Below are positions 1 to 8,087 of a stretch of 64,000 nucleotides of DNA, in pieces. The DNA comes from Mycolicibacterium moriokaense (GTDB lineage Bacteria; Actinomycetota; Actinomycetes; Mycobacteriales; Mycobacteriaceae). Below the pieces are notes generated by a model. That model searched no databases. It was given only the letters and a program-made list of their open reading frames with translations, and was not told where the DNA came from. The translations under genes were made by a program, and so were the position numbers. Each line of letters opens with the position of its first letter. The first letter of the stretch is position 1. Where the stretch lies: contig NZ_AP022560.1 of the NCBI RefSeq assembly GCF_010726085.1, positions 4,588,001-4,652,000 of the forward strand, given 5' to 3'.

Positions 1-395
1 GTGCCCAGGTGTCCCTTGGCGAACGCGCGACGCCCGTCCACGGCTTCGGACAGGCCACGGTACACGGCGACGCAGCGGGCCTGGCCGCTGTAAACGGCTG
101 CGGCCGCGCAGTTGACGGCCGCTGCGAGCGCTCCGCCCCCGCCGCCCCAGATCTGCGTCGACCACCGGACCTCGTGGACGCCCAGGGCTGCGCCGATCGC
201 CAACCCTTCCGACGAGTCCTCGGAGTAGGACACGAACCCGTCGATGGTGCGGGGGTCGCAGCCCGCGTCCGCGCAGGCGGCGAGGATCGCCTGCAGCACC
301 AGTTGCGATGAGGTGAGCTCGCTGGTGCCGCGACGCAGATAGTCGGTCGTCCCGACGCCGACGACCGCGGTCGCACCCCGGAAACCGCTACTCAC
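1..395 (-). CDS. Thiolase-like protein (Ltp type), 3' end cut by the window
   Basis: The first 131 codons are visible; the rest lies beyond position 1. The protein starts with GATAVVGVGTTDY and continues with a segment on 'DPRTIDGFVSYSEDSS' and a Gly-rich stretch, as in the N-terminal half of thiolase-fold lipid-transfer proteins and non-decarboxylating thiolases. The GTG start at 395 overlaps the TGA of the upstream DUF35 gene (GTGA), so the two are translationally coupled. In actinobacterial sterol side-chain degradation, Ltp2-type thiolase-fold proteins work with DUF35 partners as retro-aldolases; the pairing here suggests a similar acyl-CoA carbon-carbon cleaving complex. The catalytic residues are outside the window, so thiolase and aldolase cannot be told apart. 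Confidence 0.85.
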   Translation of the reverse strand, partial: MSSGFRGATAVVGVGTTDYLRRGTSELTSSQLVLQAILAACADAGCDPRTIDGFVSYSEDSSEGLAIGAALGVHEVRWSTQIWGGGGGALAAAVNCAAAAVYSGQARCVAVYRGLSEAVDGRRAFAKGHLG

Positions 396-1150
396 TGCTG
401 GTCTCCCTCCAGATGCCACCGGATCAGCGGCCAGTGCTCGTCGTCGGGGGGTTGTTCGATCGTTCCGCGCACCGCGGTTCCGATCCTCGGGGTGATCCCG
501 TCGGCGTTTTCGAGCACGCCGAGCAGTCGGCGTCCGCCGGCATGCGGCAGTTCAACGAGCACCACCACATACGGCAGGTGGCCGGTGGCCTCCGGGGTGA
601 ACGCCTGCCACGTGCGCGTCCACGAGTAGATGGTGCCGACGGGTTCAACAGGCTCCCAGGCGGTTTCGAAGCTGTGGCAGGTGGGGCAGATCGGTCGCGG
701 AGACCAGATCCAGGTCGCACAGTGTGGGCACCGCTGCATGAGCAGCCGGCCCTCCCGCAGGCCGTCCCAGTGCGGCGCGTCCACGCCGTCCCAGGCGGGG
801 CCGGTGAGGTCGATCCACGGCGCGGTCTCGGGGATGTTGCGGACGCTGAACACCCGCCAACTGCCGTCGCGGTACCGCACCCATCGGCTGCGCAATTCCA
901 ACCAGGTGTCATCGGGTTTGGTGTAGCGGATCACCGCGTCGAAGCGCTCGTCTCCGACGTCGGTGATGCGCTGCACCTCGGCAGCCTTGAGCCGGGTAGG
1001 CACGTCGGCGGATGCGATCAGCTGACCGATGCGGTCTGGAAGGAAATCGGCCAGCACCGCGGGATTATCCCCAGCGGCAACCGATTTGCCGTGAGCCTCC
1101 ACGATGCTGGCCAAGTCATTGGGAACGGTGGCGTCGAGGTGGGTGCTCAC
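392..1150 (-). CDS. NTF2-like domain fused to OB-fold/zinc-ribbon DUF35 protein
   Basis: The gene encodes 252 residues from a GTG that overlaps the upstream stop (GTGA). Residues about 1-110 look like an NTF2/SnoaL-type fold (VRYRDGSWRVFSVRN). The second half is a DUF35 acyl-CoA-associated module: a rubredoxin-like zinc ribbon with CPHC and CPTC knuckles, then an OB-fold with TIYSWTRTW and LPYVVVLVELP. DUF35 proteins usually pair with thiolase-like Ltp proteins, and the next gene is one. The N-terminal domain may bind or modify the acyl-CoA substrate, much as MaoC-DUF35 fusions do; that part is inference. The longer reading frame upstream of 1150 overlaps the preceding gene and is not used. 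Confidence 0.8.
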   Translation of the reverse strand: MSTHLDATVPNDLASIVEAHGKSVAAGDNPAVLADFLPDRIGQLIASADVPTRLKAAEVQRITDVGDERFDAVIRYTKPDDTWLELRSRWVRYRDGSWRVFSVRNIPETAPWIDLTGPAWDGVDAPHWDGLREGRLLMQRCPHCATWIWSPRPICPTCHSFETAWEPVEPVGTIYSWTRTWQAFTPEATGHLPYVVVLVELPHAGGRRLLGVLENADGITPRIGTAVRGTIEQPPDDEHWPLIRWHLEGDQQ

Positions 1151-2028
1151 CGTTGACCACCGAGTTGGAAGCGGACGTCGGTTCTGTCGTGCTGGAAGCC
1201 CGCCAAACGGCAGGCGTTGACCCACTCCGTGTCGTCGGAGTCCACGTACATGATGACGCCGCTGAACCCTGCCTCGTGGGCGGTCGCTGCCGCACCGCAC
1301 AGCAACCGGCGGCGCTCCTGCACCTGCGCGGTGGGCGGGGCGCTCGCCGCGGCGATCGTCGCGCAGCGGGCGAACTCCTCGGAAACGACGGGATCGTAAT
1401 CGAGTTCGACTGCGCCGACGACGCGCCCGGCCTCGCGCAGTCCGAGCAACTCGCCCGATGTGGAGTCGATCCAGTCGAGCGTCGAGGCGGATAGTTCTTC
1501 CAGAACCGGTGCGGCCGTGGCGTCTTCGAACGAATCTGTCGAACGGATGAGCTTCCACACTCGTCGGGTGCGCGGGATGAGGAAACGGTTGCTCAGCCGC
1601 CCGGCGGCGGGATGATTGCCTTGCGCCCAGGCCGTGATGGTGTGCGCACCGGTGCCCAACCAGCCGTCGGGCGCTCCCGTATCCAGGCCGACACGTTCGA
1701 GGAGCAAGGTGGTGATGCCGATCGACCGCAGCCGCGGATCGACGACGATGGCGGCATCGGCGACGCCATCGTCATCGACATCTAGTCGCATCAGGCCGGC
1801 GATCCGCTCGGGATGATCCGCCTCACCAAATGCGCTGCTGTAGGGCAGCATCCAGATGACCAGATGCTTGACCCGACTGTCGGATGCCGCCATCGAGCGC
1901 TGGACATCGGCGAAATCGATGGTGCAGTACTCGGGTTCGGCATCGTAGACAGCCGCGCGACTGAGCATGTCCTCCAATTGCGCGGCCTCGTCGGCGTCAA
2001 GCTGAGTACGCCACTCATACTTGATCAT
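1147..2028 (-). CDS. GNAT-like acetyltransferase, two-domain (MshD-like architecture)
   Basis: The protein has 293 residues from the ATG at 2028 (MIKYEWRTQ), four bases after the Rieske stop. It shows two consecutive GNAT-like halves. Near residue 100 the segment VVDPRLRSIGITTLLLERV resembles the acetyl-CoA-binding motif A (V-x-P-x-x-R-x-x-G-I-x-T-x-L). The second half has AHEAGFSGVIMYVDSDDTEW and ends in a typical 'CRLAGFQ' strand. Mycothiol synthase MshD has the same double-GNAT layout, but the location inside a catabolic operon argues against a mycothiol role. Its substrate is unknown. Motif A lacks the usual R/Q-x-x-G-x-G/A spacing, so the first domain may be inactive. Confidence 0.65.
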   Translation of the reverse strand: MIKYEWRTQLDADEAAQLEDMLSRAAVYDAEPEYCTIDFADVQRSMAASDSRVKHLVIWMLPYSSAFGEADHPERIAGLMRLDVDDDGVADAAIVVDPRLRSIGITTLLLERVGLDTGAPDGWLGTGAHTITAWAQGNHPAAGRLSNRFLIPRTRRVWKLIRSTDSFEDATAAPVLEELSASTLDWIDSTSGELLGLREAGRVVGAVELDYDPVVSEEFARCATIAAASAPPTAQVQERRRLLCGAAATAHEAGFSGVIMYVDSDDTEWVNACRLAGFQHDRTDVRFQLGGQR

Positions 2029-2032
2029 CGGG

Positions 2033-3208
2033 CTACGACGCTGCCCCTTCGGCGAGCAGCTTCTTGGTCTCGCGGCGGAACACCTGGTTCGCCGTTTCGT
2101 TGCGCCCCAGCAGCATGTCACCGGCATCGGCGCTGGCCATCCCGCGTTGCGAGTTACGCAGCAAGGGGAAGTCCTCGCTGTGCAGAACGGCGAGCAGGAT
2201 CTGCCAGTTCTTCTCCCACAACTTGTTCCAGTGCTCCTCCTCCATGCCGGAGTCCTCGATCGAGGGCACCATCAGCCGCTGCTCCATGCGCGACTTCGCC
2301 GGGTCCTTCTGATCCGGACGGAACGTGAGCAACTGGAAATGATCGGGCTGGCGCAACAACGTGCTGTTGGGCAGGAGGAAATGCGTCTCGGTAACGTACT
2401 TGTCCAGCGGCGTGTCGCCGGGATCCTCCTCGAGCCACCTGTCGATCGACTTGCGCGGCGCGATGAAACGGCAGTGCCTTCCGAAGTCCTCGAACGCCAT
2501 CACGTTGGTGTGGATGATCTTGCCCGCGGTATTGGGGTGGGCGTATTGGATGTGGTAGCCGTCGAGGAAGGCGTCCTGCATGATCTTCCAATTGGTCGGC
2601 TCCTCGAAGCCGGCGGACTTGGCGCATACGAGTTTGTCCAACTGGTAGCCGGCGAGGATCGCATCCATCTCCGGGCCCAGCCACGCAGCGACATCGATCT
2701 CGGCGTGCGCATTGTCGACGACCCAGATGAACCCGTGCCGCTCCTCGCACGGAATCTCGATGAGGCCATGCTCTTTGCGGTCGATCTCACCGAAGGTGTT
2801 GTCACGGGTCACCATGCGCAGTGAACCGTCGGGATCGTAGGACCACCGGTGATACGGGCAGGAGAAGAATCGGCAGCGACCCTTCTCGTTCTCCTCGAGC
2901 AGCGCGCCGCGGTGACGGCACAGGTTGACGAAAGCCTTGACACCGCCGTCCTTCTGACGCGCCACGATGATGTTGTTGCGCGGCATCGCGACGGTCAGGA
3001 AGTCGTACGGCTTGGCGATCTCCGAGCCGTGCGCCACGATCGAGGGCACCTTACCGAAGATCAGGTCGCGTTCCTGCTGCGCGAGTACCGGATCGGTGAA
3101 CTCGTCGGCGGAGAAGCCGACCACGTCGTCGAACTTGTCGGTGGTCTCGTTGCGTAACAGCTCGAGTGCGCGGCGGATCCGGTCCTGACGGGGCAATGAG
3201 GTGGTCAT
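2033..3208 (-). CDS. Rieske non-heme iron oxygenase, alpha subunit
   Basis: The gene encodes 391 residues from MTTSLPRQD at 3208. The Rieske [2Fe-2S] ligands are Cys97, His99, Cys117 and His120 (CRHRG and CPYHRW). The mononuclear iron site is in NWKIMQDAFLDGYHIQYAH, with Asp216, His219 and His224. The length fits ring-hydroxylating oxygenase alpha subunits. No beta subunit or ferredoxin reductase is nearby, so electrons must come from elsewhere. It sits between the P450 and the GNAT-like gene with 7-bp and 4-bp gaps. The expected role is hydroxylation of a ring or side chain of an acyl or sterol-like substrate; the exact substrate is not visible. Confidence 0.9.
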   Translation of the reverse strand: MTTSLPRQDRIRRALELLRNETTDKFDDVVGFSADEFTDPVLAQQERDLIFGKVPSIVAHGSEIAKPYDFLTVAMPRNNIIVARQKDGGVKAFVNLCRHRGALLEENEKGRCRFFSCPYHRWSYDPDGSLRMVTRDNTFGEIDRKEHGLIEIPCEERHGFIWVVDNAHAEIDVAAWLGPEMDAILAGYQLDKLVCAKSAGFEEPTNWKIMQDAFLDGYHIQYAHPNTAGKIIHTNVMAFEDFGRHCRFIAPRKSIDRWLEEDPGDTPLDKYVTETHFLLPNSTLLRQPDHFQLLTFRPDQKDPAKSRMEQRLMVPSIEDSGMEEEHWNKLWEKNWQILLAVLHSEDFPLLRNSQRGMASADAGDMLLGRNETANQVFRRETKKLLAEGAAS

Positions 3209-3215
3209 CTCAGGC

Positions 3216-4445
3216 TCACTTCTCCGGGGTGAACGTGATCGGCATCCGGGCACAGCCGCGGACCTGGGTGGAGTGCCACACCGGCGGATCGTTCTCCACC
3301 AGTGCGTAATCCGGAATGCGGCAGTGCAGCTCTTCCAGCGCGATGGTCAGCTCGATGCGGCCCAGGTGCGAACCGAGGCAACGGTGCACGCCGGCTCCGA
3401 AGGACAGGTGCCGGTTCGGGGTGCGGGTGATGTCCAGTGCGTTCGGATCCGTGAACTGCTCGGGATCGCGGTTGGCCGCACACAGCATCAGGATCAACTG
3501 GTCGTCTTTGGAGATGTGGACGCCGCCGATCTCGAAGTCGCGTGTGGCGCGGCGGCCCGGGACGACGGCGGCCTCGATGCGCAGGATCTCCTCGACGGCC
3601 TTCGGGACGAGCGTCGGGTCGGCAACGAGTGCGGCGCGCTGCTCGGGATTCTTCGAAAGGTGCGCCACGGTCCAGGCCAGCGACCCCTGCACGGTGTGCA
3701 GACCACCCATCAGCAGCAGGAAGAACATCCGGAAGAGCTCTTCGTCGTTGAGCAGCTGCTTGCCGTCGGCGAGCTCCACCTCCGTGTGGATCAGCTTGGA
3801 GGTGGCGTCGTCACCGGGGTTGGCGCGACGCTCGGCGATGACGTTGTTGAAGTAGCCGGCGACCGTCATCGCGGCCATCATCATGACCTGGTCGGACTCC
3901 TCCTTGGTGCCGCCGGGCTTGCCGAACAGCACCGCGTCGGTGGCCTCGGTGAACATCGGCGCATCCGAGATCGGCCAGTCCATCAGCGAGAGGAAGACAC
4001 GGGCGGGCAGTTCGTGGGCGAACTGAGAGATGAACTCGGCCTCGCCCTTCGGTGCGAACTCGTCGATGAGCTCGTTGACCTGAACCCGGATATCGTCGCT
4101 GAGCTTCTTCATCCGCTGCGGGCTGAACAGCGGCTGCAGGGCGTGCCGGTACGCCGTGTGGTCGGGCGGGTCGAGCTCCAGCGGGATGAACCTGCCGAAA
4201 TCGGCCGGGGTGACCAAGTTGTTCGGGTAGCTCGAGAAGGTCTCCGCGTCGGTGAGGATCTCGTGGATCTCCTTGTAGTGGGTGACGATCCAGTGCCCGC
4301 CGTGGTGCGGCGAGTACACGACCGGCCCCTTCTCGGCGAGCTCAGCGACCCGCTCCTGCATAACATCGACAGGCGTGGCCAGGGCCTGGTCGTAGACGTC
4401 GAAATCGACCACAAGGTTGGCTGGAACCTTCTCGATTGTCGTCAT
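3216..4445 (-). CDS. Cytochrome P450
   Basis: This 409-residue P450 has the heme loop FGAGVHRCLGSHLG with ligand Cys356, the ExxR helix (EEILRIEA) and a Pro-rich meander. The I-helix reads LLLMGGLHTVQGSL: the acid of the usual (A/G)Gx(D/E)T oxygen-activation motif is replaced by His, although the Thr is kept. It lies between the SDR gene and the Rieske oxygenase gene in the same operon, which suggests sequential oxidation of one substrate. The ATG at 4445 is preceded by a weak purine stretch. The CYP family cannot be assigned by eye. Confidence 0.9.
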   Translation of the reverse strand: MTTIEKVPANLVVDFDVYDQALATPVDVMQERVAELAEKGPVVYSPHHGGHWIVTHYKEIHEILTDAETFSSYPNNLVTPADFGRFIPLELDPPDHTAYRHALQPLFSPQRMKKLSDDIRVQVNELIDEFAPKGEAEFISQFAHELPARVFLSLMDWPISDAPMFTEATDAVLFGKPGGTKEESDQVMMMAAMTVAGYFNNVIAERRANPGDDATSKLIHTEVELADGKQLLNDEELFRMFFLLLMGGLHTVQGSLAWTVAHLSKNPEQRAALVADPTLVPKAVEEILRIEAAVVPGRRATRDFEIGGVHISKDDQLILMLCAANRDPEQFTDPNALDITRTPNRHLSFGAGVHRCLGSHLGRIELTIALEELHCRIPDYALVENDPPVWHSTQVRGCARMPITFTPEK

Positions 4446-4492
4446 TTCCGTTGTCTCCGTTCGGAAGTCGTTGGGCTGGGTTACCGTACCGG

Positions 4493-5359
4493 TCAGGGCA
4501 CGGGTTCAGGATTCAAGTCCTCGGGGAACCACATCCCGACGCGCGCCAGCGTGCCGCCGTCGGTGGCGCCGATGGTGGCGCCGGAGATGTAGCCGGAGTC
4601 GTCGCTGACGAGGAAGAGTGCAACCTTGGCGTTGTCGTCCAGTGACGGCGGCCGGGGCAGCTTGAGCGGAATGGGCGACACGGTCGGGTTCCACGGGCCG
4701 GCCGACTCCTCATACGACTGACCGACCACCGGCGCGCCGGGAGGCATGAGGAAGTTCGGCGACATGCCGTGCGTGGGCGCGATCGCGTTGACGCGGATGC
4801 CGTACCGGCCCAGGTCCAGGCTCAGACCCCGGACCAGTCCGTTGACCCCCGCCTTCGTCGCGCAGTAGAGCGCGATCTTCGGATAGGCGACCAACGATGC
4901 GGCCGACGATGTCGCCAGGATGACGCCGCCGCCGTTGGCCTTCAGGTGCGGTACCGCGGCCTGTGCCGTGTAGATGACGCCGCTCAGATTGGTCCCGAGA
5001 ACGTGCTGCCAGTCGTCCTCGGTGAGGTCCTCGAACTCCACGGCGTCTTCCAACCCGAGCGCCGCCGCCCCGCCGCGGGACACGATTCCCGCGTTGGCCC
5101 AGGCGATGTCGAGCTTGCCGTAGTGCTCGACGGTCTGGTTGACGGCGTCGGTGATCTGTTTCTTGTCGGACACATCCGCCGTGATCGCGATGGCGTCGCC
5201 GCCGGCCTGCTCCACCAGCTTGAGGGTCTGCTCAGCCCGGTCGCCGTCGATGTCGACGATGGCCACTCGAGCGCCCTCGCCGGTGAACAACACCGAACAG
5301 TGGCGTCCCAGGCCCGAGCCCGCCCCCGTGATCAACGCGACCTTGCCTTGCAGTCTCAT
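4493..5359 (-). CDS. Short-chain dehydrogenase/reductase (SDR)
   Basis: This is a classical SDR of 288 residues. The cofactor loop TGAGSGLG (residues 11-18) and D36 after the second strand point to NAD(H) preference. The catalytic residues are Ser152, Tyr165 and Lys169 (YCATK), with NAG at 89-91. The ATG at 5359 has a clear ribosome binding site (AAGGGAGGG), so the longer upstream frame is not used. A C-terminal extension after the 'SPNFLMPPGAP' segment resembles SDRs annotated as mycofactocin-coupled, but no mycofactocin gene is visible. It is the promoter-proximal gene of the operon and would oxidise or reduce an alcohol or ketone made by the P450 or Rieske enzyme. Confidence 0.9.
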   Translation of the reverse strand: MRLQGKVALITGAGSGLGRHCSVLFTGEGARVAIVDIDGDRAEQTLKLVEQAGGDAIAITADVSDKKQITDAVNQTVEHYGKLDIAWANAGIVSRGGAAALGLEDAVEFEDLTEDDWQHVLGTNLSGVIYTAQAAVPHLKANGGGVILATSSAASLVAYPKIALYCATKAGVNGLVRGLSLDLGRYGIRVNAIAPTHGMSPNFLMPPGAPVVGQSYEESAGPWNPTVSPIPLKLPRPPSLDDNAKVALFLVSDDSGYISGATIGATDGGTLARVGMWFPEDLNPEPVP

Positions 5360-5510
5360 GACCCTCCCTTGGGTGATGTGGCGGCTCTCCACGCAATGCT
5401 GGCGGCCCGCCTGAACGCGATCCGATGATGCTTGCGGTTTGGTGTCTGTGACCCGCACCACTGACGGTCAAAAACCTTACGGCAATAGGTATAAGACGTC
5501 AATCAAGAAA

Positions 5511-5522
5511 TGTCAGCTGACA
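5511..5522. promoter_or_regulatory. Perfect 12-bp palindrome upstream of the SDR-P450-Rieske operon
   Basis: TGTCAGCTGACA reads the same on both strands and lies about 150 bp upstream of the SDR start. This short AT-richer stretch (5460-5580) also holds the likely operon promoter. A dimeric regulator could bind here. No cognate regulator is adjacent; the only neighbour is a broken AraC-type remnant. Confidence 0.4.
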
Positions 5523-5635
5523 GAGATCGCGACCATAAGCACAGTTCAGAAGCATTATTAGCTGTCGGATAATGGCTAGCTCGCCGCCGCGGCGCTAAGC
5601 ATCGTTAGCTTTCGAAGCAGAATCTGCACCGCCCA

Positions 5636-5896
5636 ATGACGATGGCCAGCGCCGCGCAGCAGCTCCATGCCTCCGAGCGGATGCTGCGCCGCCAGCTGGC
5701 CAACGCCGGAGAGCATTTCAGCACGGCGCGGGACCGAGTTCGAGAACGCTGCGCAACGTTTCTTCTCCGCGAATCGAAGATGACCGTCGAAGGCATCGCC
5801 CACGAGGTCGGCTTCAGTGACGCCCGGGAATTCCGGCGCGCCAACATCCGCTGGACCGGACATCCGCCCACCCATCATCGCCGCCGAACTCTCTAG
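5636..5896 (+). pseudogene. AraC-family regulator remnant (C-terminal HTH only)
   Basis: The 86-codon frame matches the C-terminal double HTH of AraC/XylS regulators: AAQQLHASERMLRRQL, then VRERCATFLL, MTVEGIAHEVGFSDAREF and RANIRWTGHPP. The roughly 230-residue sensor domain normally upstream is missing; an in-frame stop lies about 30 bp before the visible part and no longer frame exists. This looks like the decayed end of a former regulator of the divergent SDR operon. It could still make an 86-residue DNA-binding peptide from the ATG at 5636, but that is doubtful. Confidence 0.65.
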
Positions 5897-6051
5897 CACG
5901 GGGGATCTCACGGTGGCCCGGACGCGGTCGCGGCGGGTCTGGGCGGCGGAGGAACGGGGCATGCCTCAACGGTGAGCAGCCGATCGCCCGAACGGTTAAC
6001 CTGACGCTGCATCCAGAAACCACCATTCAGGCCCAGAATCGGAGCCACGAG

Positions 6052-6561
6052 TTGAACGTCCGGAAAAGTCTGATTCTCTCAGTCGCCGGCTTTGCCGCGA
6101 TGCTCCTGTTCGCCGCGACTGCACCCGCCGAGCCGCGGGCGAAAGTCCCCGGAGCAGATGCCGCCATAGCCAGGGCCGAAAGCCTCCTCGGGACAGACCG
6201 ATTCGGTATCTACGGGTGCGAAGCCCTGGTGGCCTACGCATTCGACGTCCCGCAGGAGAAATACGGTTGGGACGGCGCTTCTGAGACGATGTACCAGACA
6301 CTCCTCGCGCAGGGGGAGATCCACAAAGACATGAACGCCCCACGCGGAGCACTTGTCTTCAGCAGAGGATTCGTCGGTCCCCATATCGACATCGCCCTCG
6401 GGGATGGGACCTACATATCCGGCGGCGTTCAGGGGCTCTCGCCCGGATACGGCGACGGCAGCAACATCCAAATCCTTCCCACTCCTAGTGTGGGGGACGC
6501 CAACTACACCTACCGTGGCTGGAGTCTGGGCTTTCCGAAGGAAGCCTCCGACGAGAGCTGA
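6052..6561 (+). CDS. Small exported protein with NlpC/P60- or CHAP-like features
   Basis: The gene encodes 169 residues from a TTG at 6052. A signal peptide is evident: NVRKSL, then a hydrophobic stretch, ending TAPAEP near residue 27. The mature part has FGIYGCEALVAYAF, which could place a nucleophilic Cys at a helix start, followed by PRGALVFSRG and GPHIDIALGDGTYISGG. The order Cys then His-x-x-I-x-L-G-x-G is typical of papain-like NlpC/P60 and CHAP folds. A cell-wall peptidase or amidase-like role outside the membrane is therefore possible but not proven. It stands alone between the AraC remnant and the convergent mce operon. Confidence 0.6.
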   Translation: MNVRKSLILSVAGFAAMLLFAATAPAEPRAKVPGADAAIARAESLLGTDRFGIYGCEALVAYAFDVPQEKYGWDGASETMYQTLLAQGEIHKDMNAPRGALVFSRGFVGPHIDIALGDGTYISGGVQGLSPGYGDGSNIQILPTPSVGDANYTYRGWSLGFPKEASDES

Positions 6562-6568
6562 CGCGGAG

Positions 6569-6592
6569 TCAACGCCTCCGGACTGGCGTTGA
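6569..6592. terminator. Stem-loop between two convergent genes
   Basis: An 8-bp perfect stem (TCAACGCC / GGCGTTGA) with an 8-base loop lies between the stop of the exported-protein gene and the stop of mceF. It can serve both directions. It lacks a U tract, as is usual in mycobacteria. Confidence 0.55.
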
Positions 6593-6632
6593 AGTCTCTG
6601 TCGGTGCCGCCGTCATGAACTTCGTGGATGAG

Positions 6633-8087
6633 TCAGTTTGGAGGCAAGAGCATCGTCTGCCACGTCCGCTGGGTCGGTGCGACACGGGCGAGGTCGGCTT
6701 GGCGATATTGCTGGCCGTCGGGTCCGGTGTACTCCCCCGTCGCGGGGTCGTACTCGGCAACCGCCAACGGCGGGGGCTGTTGGGCAGGAGCGGTTGGCGG
6801 CGGGGGTACGGCCGCAGGACCGGTATCGGGGATCGCTTGCCCGGTCGTCGTCGCGTTCGGGTCGCCCTTCCAGTTGTATCCGTCGTTGAGCGGGACGAAC
6901 TGTTCGTCGCTCTCACAGAGCCGGGCCGACGGGGCTCGCTTGGCGGGATTGCCGGCGCACGGGGTGTTGCGCACACCGCGGACATTGAACGGTGAGTCCT
7001 GCGGCGTCCGGCAATAAAGGTCACCTGGAGCACGCTCCGGGTAGTCCACCTCGCTGGGCACGCGCCGTTGCTGCGCGGGTAGGAAGCCCGTCGTGCAGGG
7101 TGGCGGCAGATTGATGTTCAGATTGAAGCTCAGATACTGACCGCGATAAGCCTGCTTGGTGTTTCGGTTGGCCATGATGCCGGCCTGTCCTGCGGCGACC
7201 GCATGCGGCAGCAGGACCAGAAGCTGCTCGATGTTGTCGTGGTAGGTCACGGCGACCTTGCCCACGCTGGTCAGGTTCGCCATCAGGACGGGCAATGTCG
7301 GTTGCACCCGGTCGATCAGCTGACGGGCTTCCTCAGCGGCCGGTCCCCCGTTGTCGATGAACCCGGCCACCGAATCGTCGTGGGTCTCCAGCGACCCCGT
7401 CACATCGGCGATATGCCTTGCCCACATTTGGATTTCAGACGATGTGTTGGTCTGCGAGTCGAACACGGGCTGCGCGGAGTCGACGAGCGCCAGGAAAGGG
7501 TCGAGGTTCTTGCGCGCGGCCAGGGACAGGTCGGTGGTTCCCCGCACGATGCGCGACAGCTCGGGCCCGAGCCCGCCTACCGCGGTGTATGACTCATCGA
7601 TAAGGGTCTTGAGGTTGTCGTTCGGTATCGCCTGCAGCCCGGTGTTGGCGTTCGACAGCAGAGTGTTGATATCTGGGGGCACCGAGGTGTTCACCTCGGA
7701 AATGACATCTCCATTGCGCAACGGGCGCGACGCTCCGTCTCTGGGCACCAGCGCGATGTACTGTTCGCCGATCGCCGATTGGCTGTGCACCTCGGCCTCG
7801 AGGTCCGAGGGGATGTCGATGCCGGACTTCAGCGAAAGCATCGCGTCGACCCCGGTGTCGGTCAGCCGCACATCTTCTATCCGCCCGACCTCGGTTCCGC
7901 GGTAGGTGACGTTGCCGGTGGCGTACAGTCCCCCGGCCCTGGGCAGTTGCACCGTGACGGTGTATCGCCCCACCCCGAACAGTTGGGCGGGCAACTTCAT
8001 GAAGTGGAACACCATGATCGTGATCGCGGTCAGCGCGATCACGAGGAAGATCGCGAGCTGAATCTTGATGCGCCGGTGCAAATGCAT
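6633..8087 (-). CDS. mceF: MCE family protein MceF, last gene of the mce operon
   Basis: The protein has 484 residues. The N-terminal membrane anchor (LAIFLVIALTAITIMVF) is followed by an MlaD/MCE domain (about residues 35-115; GLYATGNVTYRGTEVGRI), a long helical region and a Pro-rich C-terminal tail. MCE proteins A-F form hexameric or tube-like assemblies outside the membrane that pass lipids to the YrbE permease; MceF normally closes the operon, as here. The ATG at 8087 directly follows the TAA of mceE. The tail after about residue 400 (PPPPTAPAQQPPPL) is low complexity. Confidence 0.92.
   Translation of the reverse strand: MHLHRRIKIQLAIFLVIALTAITIMVFHFMKLPAQLFGVGRYTVTVQLPRAGGLYATGNVTYRGTEVGRIEDVRLTDTGVDAMLSLKSGIDIPSDLEAEVHSQSAIGEQYIALVPRDGASRPLRNGDVISEVNTSVPPDINTLLSNANTGLQAIPNDNLKTLIDESYTAVGGLGPELSRIVRGTTDLSLAARKNLDPFLALVDSAQPVFDSQTNTSSEIQMWARHIADVTGSLETHDDSVAGFIDNGGPAAEEARQLIDRVQPTLPVLMANLTSVGKVAVTYHDNIEQLLVLLPHAVAAGQAGIMANRNTKQAYRGQYLSFNLNINLPPPCTTGFLPAQQRRVPSEVDYPERAPGDLYCRTPQDSPFNVRGVRNTPCAGNPAKRAPSARLCESDEQFVPLNDGYNWKGDPNATTTGQAIPDTGPAAVPPPPTAPAQQPPPLAVAEYDPATGEYTGPDGQQYRQADLARVAPTQRTWQTMLLPPN

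Noticed and set aside
3209..3253. A longer start for the Rieske oxygenase
   Set aside because: It would overlap the end of the P450 gene and add an Arg-rich tail not found in the family.
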